From: Neobacillus drentensis
GTDB taxonomy: Bacteria; Bacillota; Bacilli; Bacillales; Cytobacillaceae
Reading direction: 5' to 3'
NCBI RefSeq assembly: GCF_021560175.1
Contig: NZ_CP091110.1
Span: 3,660,501-3,724,500 of the forward strand
DNA: 64,000 nt
In this document: positions 7,603-16,622 of the stretch, piece after piece
How the letters are laid out: each line of letters opens with the position of its first letter
How positions within the stretch are numbered: position 1 is the first letter of the stretch
Position numbers and translations under genes: made by a program
The notes under the pieces: model-generated
Database searches by the model: none
Seen by the model: only the letters and a program-made list of their open reading frames with translations
Told to the model about the DNA's origin: nothing

Positions 7603-9117
7603 TTATTTTTTGTTTTTTGCTACCCATTCATCAAGCTGTTTCTGTTTCTCGGCAATAATCTTATCAATACCGGCAGCTTTTAATTTAGAGATAAATACCG
7701 GTAGTTGCTTATTCGGATCCACACTTCCAGTATCAAGTCCTGGTTGATATTGATTCACCACATTCGTTACGCTGGCGATTTCCGTTTTCACTTTTGAGCT
7801 GTCAAAAGTAAACCCAAGCGCATTAGAGATAGGAGCTGTTTTATTGTCTTCAGCTAGAATTTTATAGTTATTTGGGTCATTCCCCTCCCAAACATGAGCA
7901 ATCATTTGATTTCCAAAGAGCCAATCCTGTCCTAAGCCGTAACCTGTGTTATTTGCATCCAAACCTTTAGGATAGCCAATGGTTCCATCTGATTTCTTTA
8001 CATAATGCTTACCTTCGATACCCCAATCAATTAAGTTAATAAGATCCGCATTTGTATAAGTTAAATTCAAAAACTTCATAGCAGCTTCAGGATTTTTGCT
8101 GGTTACCGGAATAACCCAAGTAAGTCCATTAAGTGCACTTGAAGTAATAAGAGGATCCTGTAATTTCTTTGCAACAAACTGGTGTCCAGTATTTCTTGTC
8201 AATTGAGTGTCTACACCTACTTCACTAGCAGTAAACTGTGAGAAACCTTTACCTGATTTTAATAAAGTTACTGCTGTTTCTGTAGATGTTGCCGCACCCT
8301 TCATAATATAGCCCTTTTTATTCCATTCGCGCATCGTTTTAAGAATAGCTTTATACTCATCTGTTTCATAAACATTTTCCACTTTATAACTATCATTACC
8401 AAGTAGTACCCCAAAATTGTCTCCTAAACCATCATACTTCGAATGCATCAATAGGGATGTTGGTGCGATGGTAACATTACCAGCGCTTTGTGGGATAAGC
8501 ATAGCCATCTCTGGTTCCTTTTTCGATACTACCTCATATATTTTGGCAATATCGTCTAAAGTTTTTACACTGTCAATACTCAAACCGTATTTATCAAGGA
8601 TGTCTTTTCTCATAACAATAGTAGGTACTGCCGCTTTACCATTTCCAACTGTTACACCGTAGATTTTTCCATCTACTGATGTACCTTTTAAAAAGTTATC
8701 TCCGACTGCTGATTGAATTCCCTGACCATACTTTTGTAATAAATCGGTTATATCTATTAATTGTTTCTGGGCGGCCATAGTATTAAACGTACCTAGCGTT
8801 GGCATTAAATCGAGATTTTCACCACCAGAAATCATTAGTGTAACTTGTTGATTCCAGTTTCCTCCGCTTACTGGTTTTAATTTAACCTTTACATTGATTT
8901 CTTTGATTGATAGTTTATTAATTTCATCTTCTACCTGTTTCAGATCCTTAGGGATTGTCCCAAAGTAAGGAAATGCATAGGTAATCTCAACAGGTTGGTT
9001 TTTTGATGCAGCTGTGTCTTTTCCTCCATTGCTACTTTTACTCGCTCCACTGCATCCAGATAGAATTGTTGCAGCTAATAATACTAACAGGGCAATCAGT
9101 TTGAATCTCTTTTTCAA
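7603..9117 (-). CDS. Extracellular sugar-binding lipoprotein (LplA/DUF3502-like)
   Basis: 504 residues with a lipoprotein signal (KKRFKLIALLVLLAATILSG followed by Cys, lipobox LSGC), so it is anchored outside the membrane. It belongs to the large ABC solute-binding family of B. subtilis LplA: ITYAFPYFGTIPKDLKQVED near the N-terminus, GKIYGVTVGNGKAAVPTIVM, and a C-terminal DUF3502-like part with IGYPKGLDANNTGYGLGQDW. The start is a TTG at 9115-9117 behind GGGGGAG. Downstream of a YesMN pair and upstream of a rhamnosidase, it should deliver a rhamnose-containing oligosaccharide. No permease or ATPase genes adjoin it; the only permease pair in the window sits 28 kb away with its own binding protein. 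Confidence 0.88.
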   Translation of the reverse strand: MKKRFKLIALLVLLAATILSGCSGASKSSNGGKDTAASKNQPVEITYAFPYFGTIPKDLKQVEDEINKLSIKEINVKVKLKPVSGGNWNQQVTLMISGGENLDLMPTLGTFNTMAAQKQLIDITDLLQKYGQGIQSAVGDNFLKGTSVDGKIYGVTVGNGKAAVPTIVMRKDILDKYGLSIDSVKTLDDIAKIYEVVSKKEPEMAMLIPQSAGNVTIAPTSLLMHSKYDGLGDNFGVLLGNDSYKVENVYETDEYKAILKTMREWNKKGYIMKGAATSTETAVTLLKSGKGFSQFTASEVGVDTQLTRNTGHQFVAKKLQDPLITSSALNGLTWVIPVTSKNPEAAMKFLNLTYTNADLINLIDWGIEGKHYVKKSDGTIGYPKGLDANNTGYGLGQDWLFGNQMIAHVWEGNDPNNYKILAEDNKTAPISNALGFTFDSSKVKTEIASVTNVVNQYQPGLDTGSVDPNKQLPVFISKLKAAGIDKIIAEKQKQLDEWVAKNKK

Positions 9118-9298
9118 ATAAATCTCCCCCTCTTTTTTTCCGTAACCGGATTATCTTAAGTGTAAATTAATCTTTAAAAAAACTCTTTAAATATTCTGAC
9201 TCATGTTATTTCGCTTCCGACTACAAAAAGAAAGGGTTTTCATTATCATTTTACAAAATAAATTCTATCTTCGGCGATTTGCATTTTATCGACTTCTT

Positions 9299-10909
9299 TT
9301 ATAAAATTTCCGACTTCCTATATTTTTTTCTATACTCGGATGGAGTTACATTCGTAATTTTTTTAAACTTACTACTAAAATAGGCGAAACTATCATACCC
9401 AACATTTAGGGCAATCTCACTAATTGGTATATCTGAATAAATAAGCAAACTAATGGATCTTTCTATTCTTTGTTCTGTTATATATTCAGACAATGAAAGT
9501 CCTGTAGATTTCTTAAATATTCTTGCAAGATAATCAGGATTTAAGAAAACAAAATTTGCCATATCATCTCTTGAAATATCATTCGAAAGATTCTTATTGA
9601 TATATTCTTTGACTTTAGAAATCACTGACTGGGGTTTTGTGACCTCTTCTGTATAATCCACTGCCTTATTTATAAAATATTTGATCCAATTACTCATATT
9701 ATCAATTGAACCTGTTGATTTTCTATACAAATCCTGTGATGTAGTGTCTTTAAAAAGCTGGTGTGCCTGCACCTCTTTTTGTTCTAGAAAAGAATAGACC
9801 ATTTGTAACATATCGTGTTGAAAGATACTTAGAGCCTGAACATTAAGCCTTTCTTCTGCTCCTAAATTATGAATATAACTTACTATTTCATTAACCAAAT
9901 TCTCTTTTTTGCCTTGTCGTAACATAATCGACCAATCAAGAATAATACTCTTCATAACAAAATTCTGTGAATCTTCGTCACCTTTACCTTCATTTAATTC
10001 AAAGATTTTACTGGTAAGTGCCACATTGTTTTGGTCCATATCCAAGAGCTGTTTATACATTTCTGCAAGTTGCTCTCCAAAGACGAAGTTCCCTATATAA
10101 CAACTCACACTACATCGTAAATATTGATTGCAAATGCTAATAAATTGTTCACAAGACTTCTTGATTTTTACTAGATATTGTTCTTTGTTATTAACCGCTG
10201 GTAATATTACTGCTAACTGACCTTCTACATTAAACACTGAATTGCAATGTAAATCTTCAGCAATTATTTCACGCACAATATTTTTCAAAGCATAATCTAG
10301 TAAAAGATCATTCCAACTACCTAAGTCGGTTACAAGTCGTTTTTTACTAATCAAAACTAAAAGATATTGATCAGCTATTTTATAGTCTACATTTCTTTTT
10401 TTAGCATCTTGTGAGATGACCGAAGGACTTTCAGATATCGTTCCTTTTAAAAGGTCCGACCAGAAACCTTCTTCTATTATAGATTGATTATGAATCCATA
10501 ACTCTCCGTATTCACTATATTCTTTTAACTTTTTTCTTGATTTAATTTTGGATATCACTTGAAAAATAACATCTTCTAACTTCTCAAAAGGGATTGGCTT
10601 TACCAGATAATCAGAACACCCAAGTTCGATTGCCTTTTTGGCAAATTCAAACTCCGCATGAGAAGTCAATAAAATACTTTCTGTATCTGGAGAATGTTCC
10701 TTCATCCATTGAAGTAATTCTATTCCACTCCCTTGAGGCATCTCTATATCACAAATAGCTAGATCTATTTTTTTCTCAATCAGTATTTCCTTGGCATGAG
10801 AGATATTAAATGCTGAGAATACTTCTGTAATATGGAGTCTTTCCCAGTTAATACTGTGTTTAATTGCTCTAACTGTTTGTATTTCATCATCTACTATGAT
10901 AATATTCAT
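9299..10909 (-). CDS. AraC-type response regulator (YesN-like)
   Basis: 536 residues. Residues 1-120 form a receiver domain with acidic pocket DDE near the N-terminus, phospho-acceptor Asp54 in AICDIEMPQGSGIELL, the Thr/Ser and Lys (DYLVKPIPFEKL). The C-terminal 100 residues are two AraC helix-turn-helix motifs (SRDDMANFVFLNPDYLARIF, then ISEIALNVGYDSFAYFSSKF). Its RBS AAGGAG overlaps the stop of the kinase gene eight bases upstream, so the pair is translationally coupled. It presumably activates the lipoprotein and rhamnosidase genes that follow it. Confidence 0.93.
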   Translation of the reverse strand: MNIIIVDDEIQTVRAIKHSINWERLHITEVFSAFNISHAKEILIEKKIDLAICDIEMPQGSGIELLQWMKEHSPDTESILLTSHAEFEFAKKAIELGCSDYLVKPIPFEKLEDVIFQVISKIKSRKKLKEYSEYGELWIHNQSIIEEGFWSDLLKGTISESPSVISQDAKKRNVDYKIADQYLLVLISKKRLVTDLGSWNDLLLDYALKNIVREIIAEDLHCNSVFNVEGQLAVILPAVNNKEQYLVKIKKSCEQFISICNQYLRCSVSCYIGNFVFGEQLAEMYKQLLDMDQNNVALTSKIFELNEGKGDEDSQNFVMKSIILDWSIMLRQGKKENLVNEIVSYIHNLGAEERLNVQALSIFQHDMLQMVYSFLEQKEVQAHQLFKDTTSQDLYRKSTGSIDNMSNWIKYFINKAVDYTEEVTKPQSVISKVKEYINKNLSNDISRDDMANFVFLNPDYLARIFKKSTGLSLSEYITEQRIERSISLLIYSDIPISEIALNVGYDSFAYFSSKFKKITNVTPSEYRKKYRKSEIL

Positions 10910-10917
10910 GACTTTTT

Positions 10918-12603
10918 CTACTCCTTTTCCAAAGGTAAAATGATATCGATACGTGCACCTGAATTATTACTATTACTTGCTTTTATACAAGCTTTGTCCC
11001 CATATATCAGTTTGATCCTTTGCTTGACATTCCAAATACCGATGCTTTGTCCTTGATCTTTATGAATAATACCTTGATTTATCTTTACTAATGCCTCGGC
11101 AGAGAATCCCTTTCCACTGTCTTGAATCATGATATTTACATATTTGTCATGCTCATTTTCTATTAAAGCTGCCTTTATTAATACTGTTATTGGCTCGTAT
11201 ATGTCTAAAGCATGCTTTACTATATTTTCAATGAAAGTAAGTAGAATAAGTGGTGGTATATGAATATCCATTAACCGTTGATCAGTATCAATTTCACAAC
11301 TTAAAGAAACGCCTGACCTAATTCTTTGAATTTGAAGAAAGTTCTGGACATGCTTCAACTCGTCTTCGAAGGGAACCAGCAGGGAATCCTTTTTGCACAT
11401 ATACCGTAGATAATCCGCCAAATACCGTACTAACTCTTGAATTAACTTATAATCCTTCATCTCTGCCATACTAAATATCGTATTGAAAGCGTTTAAATAA
11501 AAGTGCGGTCTAATCTGCATCTGAAGATACTGCAGTTCTGCCTTTTGTTTATGAATCTGTTCTTCGTAAACATCAATTTTTAACTGTTTAATCTGTGAAA
11601 CCATATTATTAAAGGCTTTATTTAATATCATGAACTCATATGGATGTTCCTCATCTTTTATTTGATAATCCAATTCTCCACTCTCAATCTTATCAATGGC
11701 AAACTTTAGTTTATTTACCGGTTTGAAAATCCATTTTTTCAATATGAGAATGGTTAATGGAACTAAAAATATCGATATAATGGCTATAAAAATAATAAAA
11801 ATTTGAATAGAATTTAGCCCTTCTAATAGACTTTTATCTTTGTTAACAGACAATAACCTAAAACTACCAAGTTTTGAATCTTTCCCTATAACCATAAAAT
11901 TTTTATTAGAACCTGAAAAATAATAGCTTTTTAAATGATCTGATAAATCTATTTTGTTATTTTTTATATAATCGATATTGTTCATGGGCTTCCCTGAGGA
12001 TGTAGCTAATATGACAGACCCTATTTGCTTTAAATCAATACCATTTAGGTAATTTAAAAAGGTTTTAACATTTATCCAGGCTCCTATATAGGTATCTCCT
12101 ACCTTTATATTTCTCAGTATATAATAGGACGAATTAACAGAAGCTGGAAACCAATCTCTTTTATTAAAACTAGTTCCATTTTCAATGGAACTTATCGTGT
12201 ATTTCTCCATAGCAATTCTCTCATTATAGTTCGTTCTAGCACTATAAGAATATAAATAGTCCTTTGTTGCCTTTGAATAGATGTAGATTCCATCCACTAA
12301 TTGATAGGAGGATATGGATTCTACGATATTTTTATTTAAACTTACCTTTGCTGCCATTCTGTTTCCTTCATCTGGATTTTCCAAATTAGAAATATTACTA
12401 TCAGAGGTAATTATTCTGAGGAGATAGGCATCGATATTTTTTAGTTCAGAATCAATTTGATCCATATAAAGAGTAATCGTATCTCTTTTTGATTCTGCCA
12501 CCTTTTCATGGAAAAGTTTTATTGAATAATAATTATCAAAAATAAGGAAAAAAACAAGTGGAATAATAATTAATTGCGAACCAACTGTAAGCTTAAAAAT
12601 CAA
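10918..12603 (-). CDS. Sensor histidine kinase (YesM/LytS-type)
   Basis: About 561 residues: a transmembrane helix (QLIIIPLVFFLIFDNYY), an extracellular sensor of about 230 residues, a second helix (IFIIFIAIISIFLVPLTILI), HAMP, then a His_kinase domain with QIRPHFYLNAFNTIFSMAEM (phospho-acceptor His) and an ATPase with TFIENIVKHAL and GKGF. It should sense an extracellular sugar and phosphorylate the adjacent YesN-like regulator. The frame opens at a TTG without a good ribosome binding site. An in-frame ATG at 12637-12639 is cut off by a TAA three codons later, so the true N-terminus is doubtful. Confidence 0.88.
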   Translation of the reverse strand: MIFKLTVGSQLIIIPLVFFLIFDNYYSIKLFHEKVAESKRDTITLYMDQIDSELKNIDAYLLRIITSDSNISNLENPDEGNRMAAKVSLNKNIVESISSYQLVDGIYIYSKATKDYLYSYSARTNYNERIAMEKYTISSIENGTSFNKRDWFPASVNSSYYILRNIKVGDTYIGAWINVKTFLNYLNGIDLKQIGSVILATSSGKPMNNIDYIKNNKIDLSDHLKSYYFSGSNKNFMVIGKDSKLGSFRLLSVNKDKSLLEGLNSIQIFIIFIAIISIFLVPLTILILKKWIFKPVNKLKFAIDKIESGELDYQIKDEEHPYEFMILNKAFNNMVSQIKQLKIDVYEEQIHKQKAELQYLQMQIRPHFYLNAFNTIFSMAEMKDYKLIQELVRYLADYLRYMCKKDSLLVPFEDELKHVQNFLQIQRIRSGVSLSCEIDTDQRLMDIHIPPLILLTFIENIVKHALDIYEPITVLIKAALIENEHDKYVNIMIQDSGKGFSAEALVKINQGIIHKDQGQSIGIWNVKQRIKLIYGDKACIKASNSNNSGARIDIILPLEKE

Positions 12604-12773
12604 AGATTTATAGATGTTCTTTTTCTTTTATCTTTGCATTTTTTCAACTTCTTTCGAATTTTAATTAGAAAATTCTTTATTTTATTATACAATAAGCGAC
12701 AAATAATCCTAGCTTATTACATAAGTATTTCGAAAATCTGCCCCTTCTAAATCCACTTGAAAACTTGACATAT

Positions 12774-12816
12774 AAAAACCCCCATAAGTTGGATTATTAG
12801 TCCAACTTATGGGGGT
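12774..12816 (-). terminator. Strong terminator after the P450/SDR-remnant unit
   Basis: A perfect 16-bp stem (ACCCCCATAAGTTGGA / TCCAACTTATGGGGGT, 7-base loop) followed on the minus strand by TTTTTATA. It closes the unit containing the second P450 and the broken SDR. Confidence 0.85.
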
Positions 12817-12850
12817 CACTTCATCTTTGGAAAGAGATTTGTACTTTAAA

Positions 12851-12976
12851 CTAGTAAGTATATTGCCCTCCCTCTGAATGAGAGCTCCAGCCACCATCAA
12901 CCACTAATTCTTCACCACTATTGCCACTTGCAGCACCTGTAATAATGGAAACTTTGTTTGTTAAACGTCCCTTCAA
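12851..12976 (-). pseudogene. SDR oxidoreductase remnant with internal deletion
   Basis: A 41-codon frame opening at TTG 12974-12976 behind AGGAGG. It begins MKGRLTNKVSIITGAASG, the cofactor-binding N-terminus of a short-chain dehydrogenase, and passes directly into GEELVVDGGWSS, the typical SDR C-terminus. About 200 central residues, including the catalytic Ser-Tyr-Lys, are missing without loss of frame. It lies 53 bases downstream of the P450 gene and before the shared terminator, so a P450-SDR operon probably once existed here. A tiny functional peptide is very unlikely. Confidence 0.75.
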
Positions 12977-13029
12977 ACATCCTCCTCAGTTCTGATTATT
13001 TATTTTAATAGAGTACAAACTTTTCCCTA

Positions 13030-14289
13030 TTAAAAAGCAACAGGCAAGGAGGTTAAACCTTGTGAGGCTAGCTTAAATTGCCAGCTAACGTTTTCGCGAG
13101 GAATGCTTAGATGAAGATTTGGCATTCTCTTAAGCAAGGTTTTAAACGCAATGTCCCCTTCAATCCGGGCAAGAGGAGCCCCTAAACACATATGAATGCC
13201 ATGGCCAAAGGCAAGATGCCGTTTGATTTTGCGCGTAATATCTAGTTCTTCTGACTGCGAAAACTGAAGTTCGTCTCGATTGGCTGATTTCATTAAAGGA
13301 AGAAGGACATCCCCTTTTTTGATTTGTTGCCCGCCAAGCTCGGTTTCATCAAGAGCATAACGCGGTCCAGCGATTGTAGAAGGGCCATTAAATCGCAGCA
13401 GCTCTTCAACTGCGGAAGGAACCAAACTATGATCGGCCTTGAGCATCTCCCATTGTTCTGGATGATCAAAGAGTATTATAGTACCAGTAGAGATTAAGGT
13501 CGAGGTGGTCTCATGTCCAGCAAATATTAATAGCTGAATCATCGAGATGAGTTCCTCTTCGTTCAGCCGATCTCCCTCCTCCTCAATAGCGACTAATTGG
13601 CTGATTAAATCATCACCAGGATTTTGACGTTTTTCGGCGACAAGCTGCTTAATGTAATCGCCGAAATCTTGCAGGCCTTTTGCAACCTCTGGATCCATCC
13701 TTCCCAAACCAAGACCATTGGCAATTAACTCAGACCACTCATGGATCTTTAAACGATCAGATTTTGGCACACCTATCATCTCAGAAATAAGGTTGATTGG
13801 TAATGGATTGGCATAGTCCTTAACTAGATCCATCTCACCCTTCGCTTGAACCTGATCGAGTAATTCATCAGCTACCTCTTGCACACGCGGGCGTAAGCTT
13901 TCCATATATTTTGGAGTAAAAGCTTTAGACACCAATGTCCGTAGTCGTTTATGATCGGGTTCATCAATCGCATTTAAGGAGTTGGAAAGAAAAAGAGCGG
14001 GACCCGATTCCTCCGTATTCCCGGTTAATGATTGCTGAATGTTATTGTTATCTGCAAGTTTTCTACTGTCAACCGTAAATCGTGCCTGATCTCTCAGCAC
14101 CTGCATGACCTCTTCCATCCGTGTAACCATCCAGACTTGATTATCCGCGCCACCCATTGGTAATGGAATCGGAAACACCGATCCCATTTCTCTTATCTGT
14201 GCAAATAATGGAAATGGGTCTTCTGTATTGTGACCACCTAGTAGGCCTAGCACTCTTGCTTGAATCATTTGTTCCGAATTTTTCATCAT
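13030..14289 (-). CDS. Cytochrome P450 (CYP107-like)
   Basis: 419 residues, soluble. Motifs: I-helix IFAGHETTSTLIS, ExxR in EELLRFN, haem loop FGHGIHMCLG with Cys368, and the meander before it. NAIDEPDHKRLRTLVSKAFTPKY is typical of Bacillus CYP107 enzymes. The start is ATG 14287-14289, behind AAAGGAAG. It lies 302 bases downstream of a tannase-like gene on the same strand. The first window P450 is a clear but distant relative. The gene once shared its unit with an SDR that is now deleted, which suggests stepwise oxidation of an alcohol. Redox partners are not local and the substrate is unknown. Confidence 0.92.
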   Translation of the reverse strand: MMKNSEQMIQARVLGLLGGHNTEDPFPLFAQIREMGSVFPIPLPMGGADNQVWMVTRMEEVMQVLRDQARFTVDSRKLADNNNIQQSLTGNTEESGPALFLSNSLNAIDEPDHKRLRTLVSKAFTPKYMESLRPRVQEVADELLDQVQAKGEMDLVKDYANPLPINLISEMIGVPKSDRLKIHEWSELIANGLGLGRMDPEVAKGLQDFGDYIKQLVAEKRQNPGDDLISQLVAIEEEGDRLNEEELISMIQLLIFAGHETTSTLISTGTIILFDHPEQWEMLKADHSLVPSAVEELLRFNGPSTIAGPRYALDETELGGQQIKKGDVLLPLMKSANRDELQFSQSEELDITRKIKRHLAFGHGIHMCLGAPLARIEGDIAFKTLLKRMPNLHLSIPRENVSWQFKLASQGLTSLPVAF

Positions 14290-14591
14290 GAACTTCCTTT
14301 CCCATCTTGAATTGTCTTCTAGTCTTGAATTAACTTAACTATCACTATTGGAGTTTTTATTTTGAAAACACTTACTTTTCTATTATATAAAACATGAAAA
14401 TATTAGAAATCGGCCTTTTGGGCATGTTTGGATGTACGTTCGGGCAGGATCTTCTTAATATTATTTTTGATCCTGTTAACTTTTATAAAAAGAAAATCCC
14501 TGTTATAATCACTCCTTTTGGATTAATGATATCAAGGACCCTTTATTATTAAATTATTACAAATTATTAATATTCAAAATACCTAATGCGC
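14290..14591. other. Intergenic stretch without a recognisable gene
   Basis: AT-rich spacer between the tannase-like gene and the P450. The only structure noted is an inverted repeat CAGGATC (14445-14451) / GATCCTG (14469-14475) without a T-run. The P450 ribosome binding site lies at its left end. Confidence 0.5.
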
Positions 14592-16529
14592 CTAGTGAAC
14601 CACGACACGAACCCTGTCCAGATTCTGGATCTTCGCAAAAGGTGTGTTCGGGTCACCCTCACGATGGGAGGTCACCCTTATGGCAGGGAAGTAGGTACCA
14701 GGCGAGTTGTAGGTAAATAAATCCTTTACCTCCACCACAGACTCAAGATTTCCTATAGGCGATGCCGTGAAATCACCCGTGCCGAGGAAGTCCCATTCAG
14801 CGGCCACAACCTTACCTGCCTTTGGCGGAACCTGGATTTTCGCTTCAAAGTTGACTATTTGACCAGAAGTGATTTCAATTCGTGTGAATCCGTTTGCTGT
14901 TAGATCTATTACCGGCTGAATACCTTGGCGCTCCTCAGCTTTCTTCGGTAATTTGATCTGACTGTTAACCACATTGTAAAGGGTCGATTGTGCTGGCTCC
15001 ACACCCTTTTCTGCCCAAGCACTACAGTCACGAAGTGCCTGCTGGAGAATACCTTCGTACTGCACAAGACGGGCAGTGCGGGGACCGATATGATCCGCGT
15101 TGTCGTTATACCAGAGCCTGAAATTGTCGTCACAACGCTCGCCAAGTGACTCCTTCACCCTCTCACGATACCAGTCACCATGCCATGGATAAGCATCGTT
15201 ATCAATGATGTTGGCAACCATTATAACCTTGCCTTGAATCATGCCAGTGTGCGTGCCGCTATCGCTCACTCCAAGGGATATCATTGGTCCAAGTTCTATT
15301 GTCCGTTGAGGGTAAAGTGGCGTTCCGTCGAACCCTCTAAGATGATCCCAGGCATCGTAACCCGGCTGCTGTGGCACTTGATGACGGTGGTACGAGAGCA
15401 AGGCGAGGTACCACCGATTATCGATCCTTAATTTAGCACCTTCATCGATCACACTCAGCACACTTTCAGGGGTCTCACACCCAATAGTAAAAACCTTCGT
15501 GTCTGGATCCAGTGAACCCGCAAGTGTTTCGACCCTAGGCGTTCCTTCGGATGTGTAGAGCGTATACTCGAGACTGTTTTTTGCCAGGTCCGCTGGCAAG
15601 CTATTAAGAACTAAACTAATTGGTTCATTTTGTTCGTTACGGTTGACCTTTTTGATGGTAGCGATGTGATCAATCTTGGCGTTACGGAACAGTTCACCGA
15701 GAGCTGATTGCTCCGTTCCCAAGTACCCCTTCTTACTCCAGAAGTCACTAACATAATTGGAATCAGTGGTCCGGACTACGCCACCAAAACCAAGAAGACC
15801 TTGAGGGTCGTTCATTCCAAGCAAATAGGTGTAGTCCTCCCAGGCTTGCATTGGTACACCCAGTTTTGTCACCTCTTCTAGCACCGCTCGTTCTACCTCA
15901 TTGAGCCCTATGTACGGATTCCCACTGCCGCCTGGACTCACCGCATCCGCTATCTTCTGTACCTTTTCCTCTAACACGAAACGTGCAAAGGCCCTGGCAA
16001 AGAAGTTATTCGGGATGGATGTTGGCACTCCTGGAATGAATGGCACAGCACCGTCCCATACCCCATTGGTGTTCTCTATGGCCCCTATGGTCTGATAGGA
16101 GCCGCCGCTTCCACCATAGATATAACCATAAATACGTTCGGATGAGCCGTAATAGCTCGCTGCAACCGTCCTAGAAAACTTCGCCGCGGCTGCGTCCACC
16201 CGATATCCACCCCCGCCGTTCGTCTGTACTGTGTACGCCCCGCTGTCTACGCCAAAGCTTATGGTCTCGTCGGTTGCGTTTTCGTCTATGAGCGGGTACA
16301 CCAAGTGAAAAAAACGGCCCTTCCACTGACTCTTCAGTGGGAAGTAGAAGTTAAACTTTTTATTAGTGCCCTCGAAGTGACCCGATACCCTGTGGTGAGG
16401 TACCGGGGTGGTATGATCGGTTTCGCTGTCGATGACCGGACGGTTGTAAAGAGGGTCCTCACAATCAGCAGTGATCCACATAGGTCCATCTTCAGCTGCT
16501 AATGTATTTGATTTCTTAGAAGATGTCAT
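14592..16529 (-). CDS. Tannase-like alpha/beta-hydrolase with C-terminal Ig/PKD-like domain (copy 1)
   Basis: 645 residues, no signal peptide. The nucleophile elbow is YIYGGSGGSYQT with Ser141, of the GxSGG form seen in tannase/feruloyl-esterase-type hydrolases. RLWYNDNADHIGP in the last third could supply the catalytic His. AYHRHQVP-like (LLSYHRHQVPQQ) and PLYPQR segments are shared with the paralogue at 43901-45919. The last 100 residues (AAEWDFLGTGDF, SPGTYFPAIRV) resemble a PKD/Ig fold. It follows the GPH symporter by 93 bases, almost certainly in one operon. I cannot name a characterised member; ester hydrolysis of an imported substrate is inference. Confidence 0.65.
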   Translation of the reverse strand: MTSSKKSNTLAAEDGPMWITADCEDPLYNRPVIDSETDHTTPVPHHRVSGHFEGTNKKFNFYFPLKSQWKGRFFHLVYPLIDENATDETISFGVDSGAYTVQTNGGGGYRVDAAAAKFSRTVAASYYGSSERIYGYIYGGSGGSYQTIGAIENTNGVWDGAVPFIPGVPTSIPNNFFARAFARFVLEEKVQKIADAVSPGGSGNPYIGLNEVERAVLEEVTKLGVPMQAWEDYTYLLGMNDPQGLLGFGGVVRTTDSNYVSDFWSKKGYLGTEQSALGELFRNAKIDHIATIKKVNRNEQNEPISLVLNSLPADLAKNSLEYTLYTSEGTPRVETLAGSLDPDTKVFTIGCETPESVLSVIDEGAKLRIDNRWYLALLSYHRHQVPQQPGYDAWDHLRGFDGTPLYPQRTIELGPMISLGVSDSGTHTGMIQGKVIMVANIIDNDAYPWHGDWYRERVKESLGERCDDNFRLWYNDNADHIGPRTARLVQYEGILQQALRDCSAWAEKGVEPAQSTLYNVVNSQIKLPKKAEERQGIQPVIDLTANGFTRIEITSGQIVNFEAKIQVPPKAGKVVAAEWDFLGTGDFTASPIGNLESVVEVKDLFTYNSPGTYFPAIRVTSHREGDPNTPFAKIQNLDRVRVVVH

Positions 16530-16622
16530 AATTACACTCCCATTGTATTAGTTTTCTAATTACTTATTTTTAAGTTCAAATCTAGAAAGTTAGTAAAAGC
16601 TTACTTAATGCCTTTTGCCTTT

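Noticed and set aside
9229..9242. cre-like sequence TGAAAACCCTTTCT upstream of the LplA-type gene
   Set aside because: Two mismatches including the central CG; too weak compared with the sites at 59209-59267.
12709..12900. 63-codon minus-strand frame downstream of the P450
   Set aside because: It runs straight through the perfect terminator hairpin and partly overlaps the SDR relic in another frame; no family resemblance.
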